Assembly (NCBI GenBank): GCA_964640725.1
Contig: CAZXIJ010000017.1
Span: 24,593-88,592, forward strand
Direction: 5' to 3'
Source: CALHVX01 sp964640725
GTDB taxonomy: Bacteria > Pseudomonadota > Gammaproteobacteria > Pseudomonadales > Azotimanducaceae
DNA: 64,000 nucleotides
In this document: piece by piece, positions 16,484 to 24,777 of the stretch
Layout: each line of letters begins with the position of its first letter
Numbering within the stretch: position 1 is the first letter of the stretch
Program-made: the position numbers and the translations under genes
Notes under the pieces: generated by a model
What the model was told of the DNA's origin: nothing
Seen by the model: only the letters and a program-made list of their open reading frames with translations
Databases searched by the model: none

Positions 16484-17815
16484 GTGGCGAGTACTTTTTG
16501 GCAGGACTGCCTGGACCGCTTGCAGGACGAACTTCCGTCCGAAGAATTCAATACCTACATCCGTCCGCTTCAGGTGGCGAGCGACAGCGAGCAGCTGCGA
16601 CTGCTGGCGCCCAACCGGTATGTCCTTGACGAAGTCAGGAGCCGGTACCTGGAAACGATCGAGCGCTTTCTCGATGACGCGGTTGCCGATGGCGCTGACG
16701 ACGCGCTCGCCGCGGACGCATCGGTCGAGATCGATGTCGGGACCTTGCCGCGCCCCCTGCGGGCCGACGGCAAAGGCAAAAATCATGCGCGCTGGACCCA
16801 CCAGCTCAACAAACACTTCACTTTCGCCAACTTTGTCGAGGGCAAATCGAACGAGATCGCGTCAGCTGCAGCTCAGCAGGTGTCCAATAACGTTGGGTCG
16901 ACCTACAACCCGCTGTTGATTTACGGTGGTGTCGGCCTTGGCAAAACCCACCTCATGCAAGCCGTTGGTAACTCGGTGCGCCAGGCTCGGCCCGACGCGC
17001 GGGTGGTGTACGTGCACAGCCAACGCTTTGTACAGGATATGGTGCAGGCCATTCAGCGCGGCACCATGGCCGACTTCACCAAGAATTACGGCTCTATCGA
17101 CACGCTGCTGCTCGATGACATTCAGTTCTTTGCCAACAAGCTGCGCTCACAGGAAGAGTTCTTCAACGTCTTCAACAGCCTGTTGGAAAACGATCACCAG
17201 ATCATTCTGACCAGCGACCGCTACCCGCGGGAAATCAAAGGACTGGAAGAGCGCCTGCAGTCTCGCTTTGTCTGGGGCCTGACCGTCGAGGTCGAGCCTC
17301 CGGAGTTGGAGACCCGGGTGGCGATTCTGATGGCCAAAGCGGAAGCGGAGGAGGTCGTGCTGGATACCGAAGTGGCATTCTTCATTGCCGAGCGCATCCG
17401 CTCCAATGTTCGAGAGCTGGAAGGCGCTCTGCGCCGGGTCATCGCCAACGCCCACTTTACCGGTGCCAGGATCTCCATTCCGCAGGTACGCCGAGCCCTG
17501 CGGGACCTCTTTGCGATCCAGGACCGTCTGATCAGCATGGAGAATATCCAGCGAACGGTTGCTGAGTATTACAACATCAAGATTTCCGATATTCTGTCGA
17601 AGCGTCGCAGCCGTACCATTGCACGGCCGCGACAGTTGGCGATGGCTCTGGCGAAGGAACTCACCAACCATTCCTTGCCGGAAATCGGCGAAGCGTTTGG
17701 CGGCCGCGATCACACGACCGTGCTGCACGCGTGCCGCAAGATTGCGGAGCTCAAGGAATCCAGCGCTGACCTGGCCGAAGACTATCGGAACCTGACCCGG
17801 AAAATCACCAGCTAG
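16484..17815 (+). CDS. dnaA: Chromosomal replication initiator protein DnaA
   Basis: AAA+ initiator that binds DnaA boxes and opens oriC. The start is GTG at 16484 (ASTFWQDCLDRLQDELPSEE follows), giving 443 residues, a little short because linker domain II is reduced. Domain I covers about residues 1-80. The ATPase domain has Walker A GGVGLGKT at 148-155 and LLLDDIQFFANK as Walker B. The C-terminal DNA-binding domain ends with the signature GGRDHTTVLHACRKI. A weak GGGGG precedes the start. It heads dnaA-dnaN-recF-gyrB. Confidence 0.97.
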   Translation: MASTFWQDCLDRLQDELPSEEFNTYIRPLQVASDSEQLRLLAPNRYVLDEVRSRYLETIERFLDDAVADGADDALAADASVEIDVGTLPRPLRADGKGKNHARWTHQLNKHFTFANFVEGKSNEIASAAAQQVSNNVGSTYNPLLIYGGVGLGKTHLMQAVGNSVRQARPDARVVYVHSQRFVQDMVQAIQRGTMADFTKNYGSIDTLLLDDIQFFANKLRSQEEFFNVFNSLLENDHQIILTSDRYPREIKGLEERLQSRFVWGLTVEVEPPELETRVAILMAKAEAEEVVLDTEVAFFIAERIRSNVRELEGALRRVIANAHFTGARISIPQVRRALRDLFAIQDRLISMENIQRTVAEYYNIKISDILSKRRSRTIARPRQLAMALAKELTNHSLPEIGEAFGGRDHTTVLHACRKIAELKESSADLAEDYRNLTRKITS

Positions 17816-17852
17816 ACCGTTCCTGATCGGGCTGGTGCGCAAGCGACGCCGC

Positions 17853-17879
17853 TGTACCTTCTATATATAGGGAGGTACA
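17853..17879 (+). other. Hairpin in the dnaA-dnaN spacer with an AT-only loop
   Basis: TGTACCTTCT and the downstream GGGAGGTACA arm can pair over about 10 positions (outer 7 perfect, including GTACCT at 17854-17859 with AGGTAC at 17873-17878, then two G-U pairs). The loop is ATATATA. It lies 38 bases after dnaA and 41 before dnaN and lacks a T-run. It could be an RNA element or an operator dyad. Confidence 0.5.
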
Positions 17880-17919
17880 CGGCGATCCGCTGCAGTGATG
17901 ACGAGCGCTGACCAAGATC

Positions 17920-19020
17920 ATGAAAATCAAAACTTCCCGAGAAAACCTGCTGCGCCCGCTGCAGTTGGCCACAGGCGTTGTGGAGCGTCGGCAGACCTTG
18001 CCGGTGCTGGCAAACCTGATGCTTTCTGCCGAAGACGGCCGGCTGACACTGGCGGGTACCGACCTCGAAGTGGAGCTGGTGGCAACCGTCGATGACGTCG
18101 AGGTTTCGCAGGCCGGCGAAGTCACAGTGCCCGCTCGCAAGCTGGCCGATATCTGGCGGTCACTGCCCGACGGCAGCGACGTCACCATCGAAACGAAAGA
18201 TGACCGAGCGATCGTTCGAAGTGGTCGTAGCCGATTTACCCTGTCGACGCTGCCGGTCAAAGATTTTCCTCGGATAGATAGTGGCCCAGGGGATATCGAA
18301 GTTCGGTTACCGCAGGTTGCGCTCATGAAACTCATCGACCAGGTGAGCTTTTCGATGGCACAGCAGGATGTGCGCTACTTTTTGAATGGCATGCTGCTCG
18401 AGGTGACCTCTGAGCATGTGCGTACCGTTGCTACGGATGGTCATCGCCTTGCCATGTGCACCCAGGCTGGCGGCGGCAACGAAAGCACCGTGCAGGCGAT
18501 TGTGCCGCGCAAAGGCGTCATCGAGTTAAGAAAGCTGCTTGTTGATTCCGATGACGAAGTGACGCTGCAGATGACCGGAAATCATTTAAGGCTGACCCAG
18601 TCGGGGTATAGCCTGACAACAAAGCTCGTTGATGGAAAGTTTCCTGACTATGAGAAGGTCATACCCAAAGACAGCAATCGCTCGATTGTTGGCGATCGTG
18701 AAACGATGCGACAGGGCTTTCAACGCGCTTCGATCTTGTCCAACGAGAAGTATCGCGGTGTTCGACTCACCCTGGACAAAGACCAGCTGACGATTCAGGC
18801 CAATAATCCGGAGCAGGAAGAAGCTGAGGAAGTGGTTGTCGTTGAGTACGATGACGGCCCGCTCGAGATCGGCTTTAACGTCAGTTACCTGCAAGATATC
18901 CTGGGGGTTCTGTCGACAGATCAGGTCAAACTCAGCGTATCCGACGCGAACAGCAGCGCCCTGATTGAAGGTCCTGGCAACGACGACGCGCTCTATGTCG
19001 TCATGCCCATGCGGCTCTAG
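17920..19020 (+). CDS. dnaN: DNA polymerase III beta subunit (sliding clamp)
   Basis: Ring-shaped clamp that keeps polymerase III on DNA. It has 366 residues, exactly the usual size, made of three repeated domains of about 120 residues. It begins MKIKTSRENLLRPLQLATGV and ends with the family terminus ALYVVMPMRL. The YFLNGMLLEV and VATDGHRLAM segments are typical of the second domain. It follows dnaA by 104 bases and precedes recF by 78 bases. Confidence 0.97.
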   Translation: MKIKTSRENLLRPLQLATGVVERRQTLPVLANLMLSAEDGRLTLAGTDLEVELVATVDDVEVSQAGEVTVPARKLADIWRSLPDGSDVTIETKDDRAIVRSGRSRFTLSTLPVKDFPRIDSGPGDIEVRLPQVALMKLIDQVSFSMAQQDVRYFLNGMLLEVTSEHVRTVATDGHRLAMCTQAGGGNESTVQAIVPRKGVIELRKLLVDSDDEVTLQMTGNHLRLTQSGYSLTTKLVDGKFPDYEKVIPKDSNRSIVGDRETMRQGFQRASILSNEKYRGVRLTLDKDQLTIQANNPEQEEAEEVVVVEYDDGPLEIGFNVSYLQDILGVLSTDQVKLSVSDANSSALIEGPGNDDALYVVMPMRL

Positions 19021-19028
19021 GGCATCTG

Positions 19029-19043
19029 AGCTGCTCCCCAGCT
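19029..19043 (+). other. Small hairpin after dnaN
   Basis: AGCTG (19029-19033) and CAGCT (19039-19043) flank a CTCCC loop, 8 bases after the dnaN stop and before recF. It is short and lacks a T-run; its role is unclear. Confidence 0.3.
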
Positions 19044-19098
19044 TCAAGACTCTGTGATCCCTTGATCGCGGGGCTTTCTCCAACTCTCTCACGCTGAT

Positions 19099-20208
19099 AT
19101 GGCACGCCTCTCGTCTCTTCAGGTGTTGCAGCTTCGAAATCTGTCGCAGGTTGATCTTCGTTTTCAGCCTGGCATCAATCTATTCGTGGGCCCCAATGGG
19201 GCAGGCAAGACGGCGATGCTTGAGGCGGTTCACATGCTGGCGCGCGGGCGCTCCTTTCGATCAGCACAGGCGAGCAAGGTCATTCAGCACGGCCATGAGC
19301 AGTTGGTCGTGCGTGCAGAGGTTGTTTCCAGCCGTTCTGGCAAAATGGCCCAGTTGGCCGTGCAGCGGCCGCGTCGGGGTCCGCTTTTGGCGAAACTCAA
19401 CGGCGAGAAGGTAGCGAACATCGCAGAGCTTGCCCAGCATTTGCCCTTGCAGGTGATGTTGCCAAATGTGAGCGATCTGATTTTTGCTGGTCCCTCTGAA
19501 CGTCGCAGTTGGCTCGACTGGGGGGTGTTTCACGTGGAACATGGACATCTGGCGGCCGCGCGCCGCTACGGTACCCTGCTCCGACAGCGTAATGCTCAGC
19601 TTAAACAGTCGGACGGAAGCAACGACTCTGTACTAGGGACATTTACTGAGCAGCTCGTTGCTGCGGCCAAACCGGTATCACAGGCCAGGGACCACTATTT
19701 TGCGGCGCTGGTGCCCGTTATCCGCAGCCTGGCCTCCGCCATTGATCCCATGCTCTCTAAAATCAGCTTCGACCTTCGGGTGAACGGGACCAAAGCAACT
19801 GATTCTCTTGGGAATTTATTAGCAGAAAGCCTGCTCCGCGATGTAAAATTAGGGGTTACGCACTACGGTCCACACCGATGTGAGGTCATGCCTCTGATCG
19901 ATGGCAGATCAGCTTCAGAGCGGCTTTCAAGGGGGCAGGGCAAGTCTCTGGCTTTGGCGATGAAAATCGCTCAGGCAACCGTTCTGAAAGAGCGCGCTCA
20001 GGAGAGCACCCTGTTTCTCATGGATGACGCCGGCGCGGAGCTGGATCGCGAGCGAAACCGAGCGATTTTCGAGACGCTGGAACGCCTCAACGCGCAAGTA
20101 CTGGCAACCTCCACCGACGAACTGCTTCGGGAGCGCGGTGCATTGCCGAAGGCCAGCGTGGTGTTTCACGTGAAACAAGGGCGAGTGACACCGGCTGAGT
20201 CGTCATAG
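19099..20208 (+). CDS. recF: DNA replication and repair protein RecF
   Basis: SMC-like ATPase that loads RecA at gaps with RecO and RecR. It has 369 residues. Walker A GPNGAGKT is at residues 31-38, the ABC signature is LSRGQGKSLALAMKIAQ, and Walker B is STLFLMDDAGAELD. All are intact. The reading frame carries two parS sites, which encode FHVEH and FHVKQ, so the protein has accommodated the centromere sequence. The region after residue 140 is less GC-rich than its neighbours. Confidence 0.96.
   Translation: MARLSSLQVLQLRNLSQVDLRFQPGINLFVGPNGAGKTAMLEAVHMLARGRSFRSAQASKVIQHGHEQLVVRAEVVSSRSGKMAQLAVQRPRRGPLLAKLNGEKVANIAELAQHLPLQVMLPNVSDLIFAGPSERRSWLDWGVFHVEHGHLAAARRYGTLLRQRNAQLKQSDGSNDSVLGTFTEQLVAAAKPVSQARDHYFAALVPVIRSLASAIDPMLSKISFDLRVNGTKATDSLGNLLAESLLRDVKLGVTHYGPHRCEVMPLIDGRSASERLSRGQGKSLALAMKIAQATVLKERAQESTLFLMDDAGAELDRERNRAIFETLERLNAQVLATSTDELLRERGALPKASVVFHVKQGRVTPAESS
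19526..19541. promoter_or_regulatory. parS: parS centromere site 1
   Basis: TGTTTCACGTGGAACA matches the 16-base parS palindrome at 15 of 16 positions, and this variant is commonly accepted by ParB. It lies inside recF, about 3.7 kb from the DnaA boxes. Confidence 0.85.
20162..20177. promoter_or_regulatory. parS: parS centromere site 2 (perfect)
   Basis: TGTTTCACGTGAAACA is a perfect match to the parS consensus and a perfect palindrome. It lies near the 3' end of recF, 636 bases from site 1. Confidence 0.93.
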
Positions 20209-20211
20209 CGC

Positions 20212-20260
20212 CCGGGGGTGCTCGCCCATACTGAGCGAAAGACGATAAGCGCACCCCCGG
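20212..20260 (+). other. Strong inverted repeat between recF and gyrB
   Basis: CCGGGGGTGC (20212-20221) and GCACCCCCGG (20251-20260) form a perfect 10-bp GC-rich stem. The 29-base loop can form a small inner TCGC/GCGA hairpin. It starts 4 bases after the recF stop and ends 36 bases before the gyrB start. A leader or attenuator role for gyrB is possible; no T-run is present. Confidence 0.55.
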
Positions 20261-20296
20261 TGCGGATCGACACGAGCCAATAAAGAGGCGAACAGG

Positions 20297-22747
20297 ATGG
20301 CAGACGAGACAGACCGCCCGGAAAACCCCGGATCCAACGAGAAAGCGTACGATTCGGGCAGTATCAAGGTCCTCAAAGGACTCGATGCGGTCAGAAAGCG
20401 TCCCGGGATGTATATCGGCGATACAGAAGATGGAACCGGGCTGCACCATATGGTCCAGGAGCTCGTCGACAACGCCATTGATGAAGCCCTCGCCGGACAC
20501 TGCGATACCGTCAAAGTCATCGTCCATCCGGAAGAAGCGATTACGGTCAGTGATAACGGGCGTGGAATCCCCGTCGACATTCACGAAGAAGAAGGCGTAT
20601 CCGCTGTTGAAGTCATCATGACCACCCTGCACGCAGGCGGAAAATTCGATGACAACAGCTATAAGGTGTCCGGCGGTCTGCACGGCGTGGGCGTTTCCGT
20701 CGTAAACGCCCTCTCTGAATCTCTGCGGCTAAAGGTGCACCGGGACGGCAAGCTTTACGAGCAGGCGTATGAGCACGGCGTGCCCACGGCCCCTCTCGCT
20801 GAGACCGGAACAACCGATGAGCGCGGTACCGAGTGCTACTTCAAACCCTCTGCCGCGACCTTCGGCAACATTAACTTCCAGTACGATGTACTGGCCAAGC
20901 GCCTGCGGGAGCTGGCCTTTCTGAACTCCGGCGTCCGAATTCTGTTGACCGACGAACGAGACGACAAGGCAGAGGAGTTCTACTACGAAGGCGGGTTAAA
21001 AGCCTTTGTGGAGTACCTCAACCAGAACAAGAGTGACCTGAACGAAGTATTCCACTTCACCTCCCAGCGGGAGGAAGACGGGGTTGGCGTCGAAGTTGCA
21101 ATGCAGTGGAACGACGGCTACCAGGAGCAGGTTTTTACCTACACCAACAATATCCCTCAGGGCGATGGCGGCACGCACCTGGCTGGTTTTCGAGCAGCGC
21201 TAACGCGCACCCTCAACAGCTATATTGAGCGCGAGGGGTTGGTCAAGAAGGCCGGCGTCGCGACCACCGGCGATGACGCGCGTGAAGGGCTGACCGCTGT
21301 GGTTTCCGTGAAGGTACCCGACCCCAAGTTCAGCTCTCAAACCAAGGACAAACTGGTCTCCAGCGAGGTCAAAACTGCCGTTGAGCAAGAGTTGGGCAAG
21401 TATTTTGCTCAATACCTCGAGGAAAAGCCCAACGATGCCAAGGCTGTCGTCTCCAAGATGATCGAGGCCGCCAGGGCCCGGGACGCGGCGCGCAAGGCGC
21501 GAGAAATGACGCGCCGCAAAGGCGCCCTGGATATCGCTGGCTTGCCGGGCAAGCTGGCGGACTGCCAGGAAAAAGACCCGGTGCTTTCCGAGCTGTACCT
21601 GGTGGAGGGCGACTCCGCCGGCGGCAGTGCCAAGCAGGGCCGCGACCGACGGACTCAGGCCATCCTGCCCCTGCGCGGCAAAATTCTGAATGTCGAGAAG
21701 GCGCGCTTCGACAAGATGCTCTCCTCCCAGGAGGTTGGCACTCTGGTGACGGCCCTTGGCTGCGGCATCGGGCGCGGCGAGTTCGACCCGGACAAGCTGC
21801 GCTACCACAGCATCATCATCATGACGGATGCGGACGTGGACGGTTCTCACATTCGCACGCTGCTGCTGACGTTCTTCTTTCGACAGATGCCGGAGCTCAT
21901 TGAGCGTGGCCACATCTTCATTGCGCAGCCGCCCCTCTACAAGGTCAAGAAAGGCAAACAGGAGCGCTACGTTAAAGACGACGAAGAGCTGAACGAGTAC
22001 TTCCTGGGCGTGGCGCTCGACGGCGCTCGCCTGTTGCCGAGTGCAGACGCTGTTGCCGGCATTCAGGGCGAGCCGCTGGAAAAACTGTCCCGGCAGTTCG
22101 CGGCGCTGCGCAAACGGCTCCAGCGGGTCGCGCGCATTGTGCCCCTGGAAGTGAGTGAAGCGTTGGTTGGCTTGTCACCCGTCGACGCGGAATCGCTCGC
22201 TAAGGAAGCTGTGATGAGCGAGTTCGCCCAGTCTCTGGAGGCAGCGCTGGACGATGGCCGGGTACCGCCGCCCGCGGTCAGCCTGCAGTTTGATGCAGAA
22301 AACCAGGTCTACCTGCCGCTCGTCGAAATCAATATTCACGGGCTAACAGAGCAGACGATTCTGACTCGATCGTTCTTTGACGGTGCAGACTACCGCAACA
22401 TTCTCGCAATGCGGGAAAGCCTTGAAGGCCTGCTGTCCGCCGATGCCGTTGTTTCCCGGGGCGAAAAGCAGGAGAGCGTGCAGACCTTCGCTGATGCTTA
22501 CGACTGGCTGCTCGACGAGGCGCGCCGCGGGGTGGATATGCAGCGGTACAAAGGGCTGGGGGAAATGAACCCGGACCAGCTGTGGAACACCACTATGGAC
22601 CCGGACGTGCGGCGCATGCTGCGCGTTACTGTCGATGACGCGATCGCTGCCGATCAGATGTTTACCACCCTCATGGGCGATCAGGTGGAACCGCGTCGCG
22701 AGTTCATCGAGACCAACGCCCTGTCCGTGGTGAACCTGGACGTCTAG
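20297..22747 (+). CDS. gyrB: DNA gyrase subunit B
   Basis: ATPase subunit of gyrase, which introduces negative supercoils with GyrA. It has 816 residues, the long gammaproteobacterial form. The GHKL ATPase domain shows ELVDNAIDEALAG, DNGRGIPVDIHEEEG and GGLHGVGVSVVNALS. The TOPRIM domain shows LVEGDSAGGSAKQGRDRRTQ and ITDADVDGSHI-type acid residues (MTDADVDGSHIRTLLL). The C-terminus has RYKGLGEMNPDQLW. AGAGGCGAACAGG precedes the ATG as ribosome site. Its stop shares CTAG with the convergent plsC stop. Confidence 0.98.
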   Translation: MADETDRPENPGSNEKAYDSGSIKVLKGLDAVRKRPGMYIGDTEDGTGLHHMVQELVDNAIDEALAGHCDTVKVIVHPEEAITVSDNGRGIPVDIHEEEGVSAVEVIMTTLHAGGKFDDNSYKVSGGLHGVGVSVVNALSESLRLKVHRDGKLYEQAYEHGVPTAPLAETGTTDERGTECYFKPSAATFGNINFQYDVLAKRLRELAFLNSGVRILLTDERDDKAEEFYYEGGLKAFVEYLNQNKSDLNEVFHFTSQREEDGVGVEVAMQWNDGYQEQVFTYTNNIPQGDGGTHLAGFRAALTRTLNSYIEREGLVKKAGVATTGDDAREGLTAVVSVKVPDPKFSSQTKDKLVSSEVKTAVEQELGKYFAQYLEEKPNDAKAVVSKMIEAARARDAARKAREMTRRKGALDIAGLPGKLADCQEKDPVLSELYLVEGDSAGGSAKQGRDRRTQAILPLRGKILNVEKARFDKMLSSQEVGTLVTALGCGIGRGEFDPDKLRYHSIIIMTDADVDGSHIRTLLLTFFFRQMPELIERGHIFIAQPPLYKVKKGKQERYVKDDEELNEYFLGVALDGARLLPSADAVAGIQGEPLEKLSRQFAALRKRLQRVARIVPLEVSEALVGLSPVDAESLAKEAVMSEFAQSLEAALDDGRVPPPAVSLQFDAENQVYLPLVEINIHGLTEQTILTRSFFDGADYRNILAMRESLEGLLSADAVVSRGEKQESVQTFADAYDWLLDEARRGVDMQRYKGLGEMNPDQLWNTTMDPDVRRMLRVTVDDAIAADQMFTTLMGDQVEPRREFIETNALSVVNLDV

Positions 22748-23517
22748 GCTGCTGCGTCTGCGGCGGCGCTGACGGGTGCGCCAGCCAGTTCCTGGGTCAT
22801 TGCCGTAAGCACTTCGTGCGCGCGTGCGTTGATGGCTTTCGCCGACAGCCCCTCGGTGCTGATGGGCGGCGCAATACGCACGCGAATGAGCCCCGGCGAC
22901 TTGATGAAGTTGTGCGCGGGCCAGCAGCGACCCGCATCGTGGGCGATGACCAGGACCGGTACCCCGCTGTTGGCAGCCAGCACGCCGCCTCCGGCCTGGA
23001 ATGCCTTGACCTCTGCCGGCGGCGTTCGGGTCCCTTCGGGAAACACCAGAACCCAGATCCCTTCGGCCAGCCGCTCCTTGCCTTTGCGAATCAGCTGCTT
23101 GAGCGCTGCGCGAGGCTCTTTGCGATTGATGGCGATGGGGCGCAGCATCCGGAAGGCCCAGCCGAAAAAGGGAATATCGAGCAGCTCCTTTTTAATAATG
23201 GTGGCCTGAGGGCGGAACAGGTTCTGGAGCGCGAGGGTTTCCCAGGTGCTTTCGTGTTTGGCGAACAGGATGCAAGGTTGCGCCGGAATGTGCTCCAGCC
23301 CTTCGACCTGGTGACGAATACCGCAGGTCAGAAAGAGCCAGGCCAGGATCATGCGAGTCCACAGACCGATGATGAAGTCGAAGCGCATGCGGTAGGGCAT
23401 CAACCAGCCGAGCAGAATGGACAGGGTGCCCCAGATAATCGTGATCACCGTGTAACCGGTGTAGAACATCGATGCCTGCAGGTAGCGAATCGCTTTTAGC
23501 GGATACGGGACGGTCAC
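22744..23517 (-). CDS. plsC: 1-acyl-sn-glycerol-3-phosphate acyltransferase
   Basis: Inner-membrane enzyme that makes phosphatidic acid from lysophosphatidic acid. It has 257 residues with one or two N-terminal membrane segments. Block I is KHESTWE, with His88 and Glu93, the HX4E variant common in Pseudomonas-like PlsC in place of HX4D. Block III is FPEGTRTP at about 159-166. It overlaps gmhB by 4 bases and is transcribed after it. It converges on gyrB with a 4-base overlap. Pairing with gmhB matches the Pseudomonas order as I recall it. Confidence 0.93.
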   Translation of the reverse strand: MTVPYPLKAIRYLQASMFYTGYTVITIIWGTLSILLGWLMPYRMRFDFIIGLWTRMILAWLFLTCGIRHQVEGLEHIPAQPCILFAKHESTWETLALQNLFRPQATIIKKELLDIPFFGWAFRMLRPIAINRKEPRAALKQLIRKGKERLAEGIWVLVFPEGTRTPPAEVKAFQAGGGVLAANSGVPVLVIAHDAGRCWPAHNFIKSPGLIRVRIAPPISTEGLSAKAINARAHEVLTAMTQELAGAPVSAAADAAA

Positions 23518-24125
23518 AAAGCAGCGCCCAGGTCGCTGTCGGCTGCGCCGTCATTGTCGAGGATGGTTCTGGCGAATTGCGCCAGGTCGTTAAAGATCAT
23601 GGGTGGCTCTTTCGGGTGGGCGCGACGTTCGGGGTGAGAGGGCCCGACGGAAGACAGGCGAACCTCGGTACGCTGGCCGTTGCCGGTGCGAACCAGTATC
23701 GGTTGGACACCGGCGGCCTCCGCCGCCTGCAGGTCTCGCAGCGAGTCGCCCACAAAGCAGGTCTGGTTCGGGCTGGCACCCAGCCCCTGCATGGCCTTGT
23801 GCAACATGGCGGGGCCTGGTTTGCGGCAGTCGCAGCCGTCGTCCGGGTGATGGGGGCAAAACACGACGACTGACAGGTCCGCGCCGAGTTCGGCCAGCGC
23901 GTCGTGCATGCGTTGATGGATGCCTTCCAGGGCTTCCCGGGTGAGAATGCCTCGACCAATACCCGCCTGGTTCGTGCAGATGCCAACCAGGCGCCCCGCC
24001 TGGCGTAACCGGGCGATGGCTTCCAGCGCGCCGGGCAGGGGCCGCCACTCCGCCGCTGACTTGATATAGTCAGGGGAGTCTTCGTTGATGACGCCATCGC
24101 GGTCCAGCAGGATCAATTTGAACAT
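23514..24125 (-). CDS. gmhB: D-glycero-beta-D-manno-heptose-1,7-bisphosphate 7-phosphatase
   Basis: HAD-family phosphatase in the ADP-heptose pathway for the LPS inner core. It has 203 residues, about family length. The nucleophile motif LLDRDGVIN places Asp8 and Asp10. The zinc-binding loop reads CPHHPDDGCDCRKPGP, typical of GmhB. VGDSLRDLQAAEAAG is the late acidic motif. It overlaps plsC by 4 bases and diverges from tag. In Pseudomonas glyQ and glyS usually lie between gmhB and tag; they are absent here. Confidence 0.93.
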   Translation of the reverse strand: MFKLILLDRDGVINEDSPDYIKSAAEWRPLPGALEAIARLRQAGRLVGICTNQAGIGRGILTREALEGIHQRMHDALAELGADLSVVVFCPHHPDDGCDCRKPGPAMLHKAMQGLGASPNQTCFVGDSLRDLQAAEAAGVQPILVRTGNGQRTEVRLSSVGPSHPERRAHPKEPPMIFNDLAQFARTILDNDGAADSDLGAAL

Positions 24126-24163
24126 GGGGGCCCCTCGGGTCGCGCTGCAATCTAAGGGATCAC

Positions 24164-24775
24164 ATGGGACGGGTCAAAAAGGAGCGTTGCGGCTGGTGCG
24201 GCAGCGACCCTGACTACATCGCTTATCACGATGATGAGTGGGGCATGCCTGATACCGACAGCGCGGCGCTGTTCGAGTTGCTGATGCTCGAAGGCATGCA
24301 GGCTGGCCTTGCCTGGATCACTGTACTGAAAAAACGCCCTCGAATGCGCGAGCGTTTTTTCGGCTTCGATGTGGACAAGCTGGCGCGGGCCAGCAACCGC
24401 AATGTGGAGAGCTGGCTGAAGGACGCGGGCCTGATCCGCCACCGGGGCAAGCTCGAGGCACTGATCAGCAATGCCCGGGTGACTCGCCAGCTGGATCAGC
24501 CGCTGGCCGACCTGATCTGGTCCTTTGTCGGGCACCGCCCGGTTCAAAACCGTTTCGAGACCCTGTCCCAGGTGCCGGCCAAAACCGAGACGGCGGAAGC
24601 CCTGTCGAAGTATCTGAAGCAGCTGGGCTACAAGTTTGTCGGCCCCACGATTTGTTACGCCTTCATGCAGAGTGCAGGGTTAGTGAATGATCACTTACTT
24701 GGGTGCCCAAGCTATGCGGCGTGCGAGCGTACCGGTAAAGCCATGGGCATGGTCCCGCAAGCGAGCAAGCGCTGA
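24164..24775 (+). CDS. tag: DNA-3-methyladenine glycosylase I
   Basis: Base-excision enzyme that removes 3-methyladenine from alkylated DNA. It has 203 residues. The N-terminal RCGWCGSDPDYIAYHDDEWG supplies Cys and His for the zinc site, completed by the C-terminal NDHLLGC. MQAGLAWITVLKKR is the helix-hairpin region near the catalytic pocket. The start is 38 bases from the divergent gmhB. It is followed at once by the acyltransferase gene. Confidence 0.95.
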   Translation: MGRVKKERCGWCGSDPDYIAYHDDEWGMPDTDSAALFELLMLEGMQAGLAWITVLKKRPRMRERFFGFDVDKLARASNRNVESWLKDAGLIRHRGKLEALISNARVTRQLDQPLADLIWSFVGHRPVQNRFETLSQVPAKTETAEALSKYLKQLGYKFVGPTICYAFMQSAGLVNDHLLGCPSYAACERTGKAMGMVPQASKR

Positions 24776-24777
24776 GC

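Noticed and set aside
19261..20178. Minus-strand frames starting or containing MFHVKH inside recF
   Set aside because: These peptides arise from the two parS palindromes read in antisense, a well-known annotation artefact.
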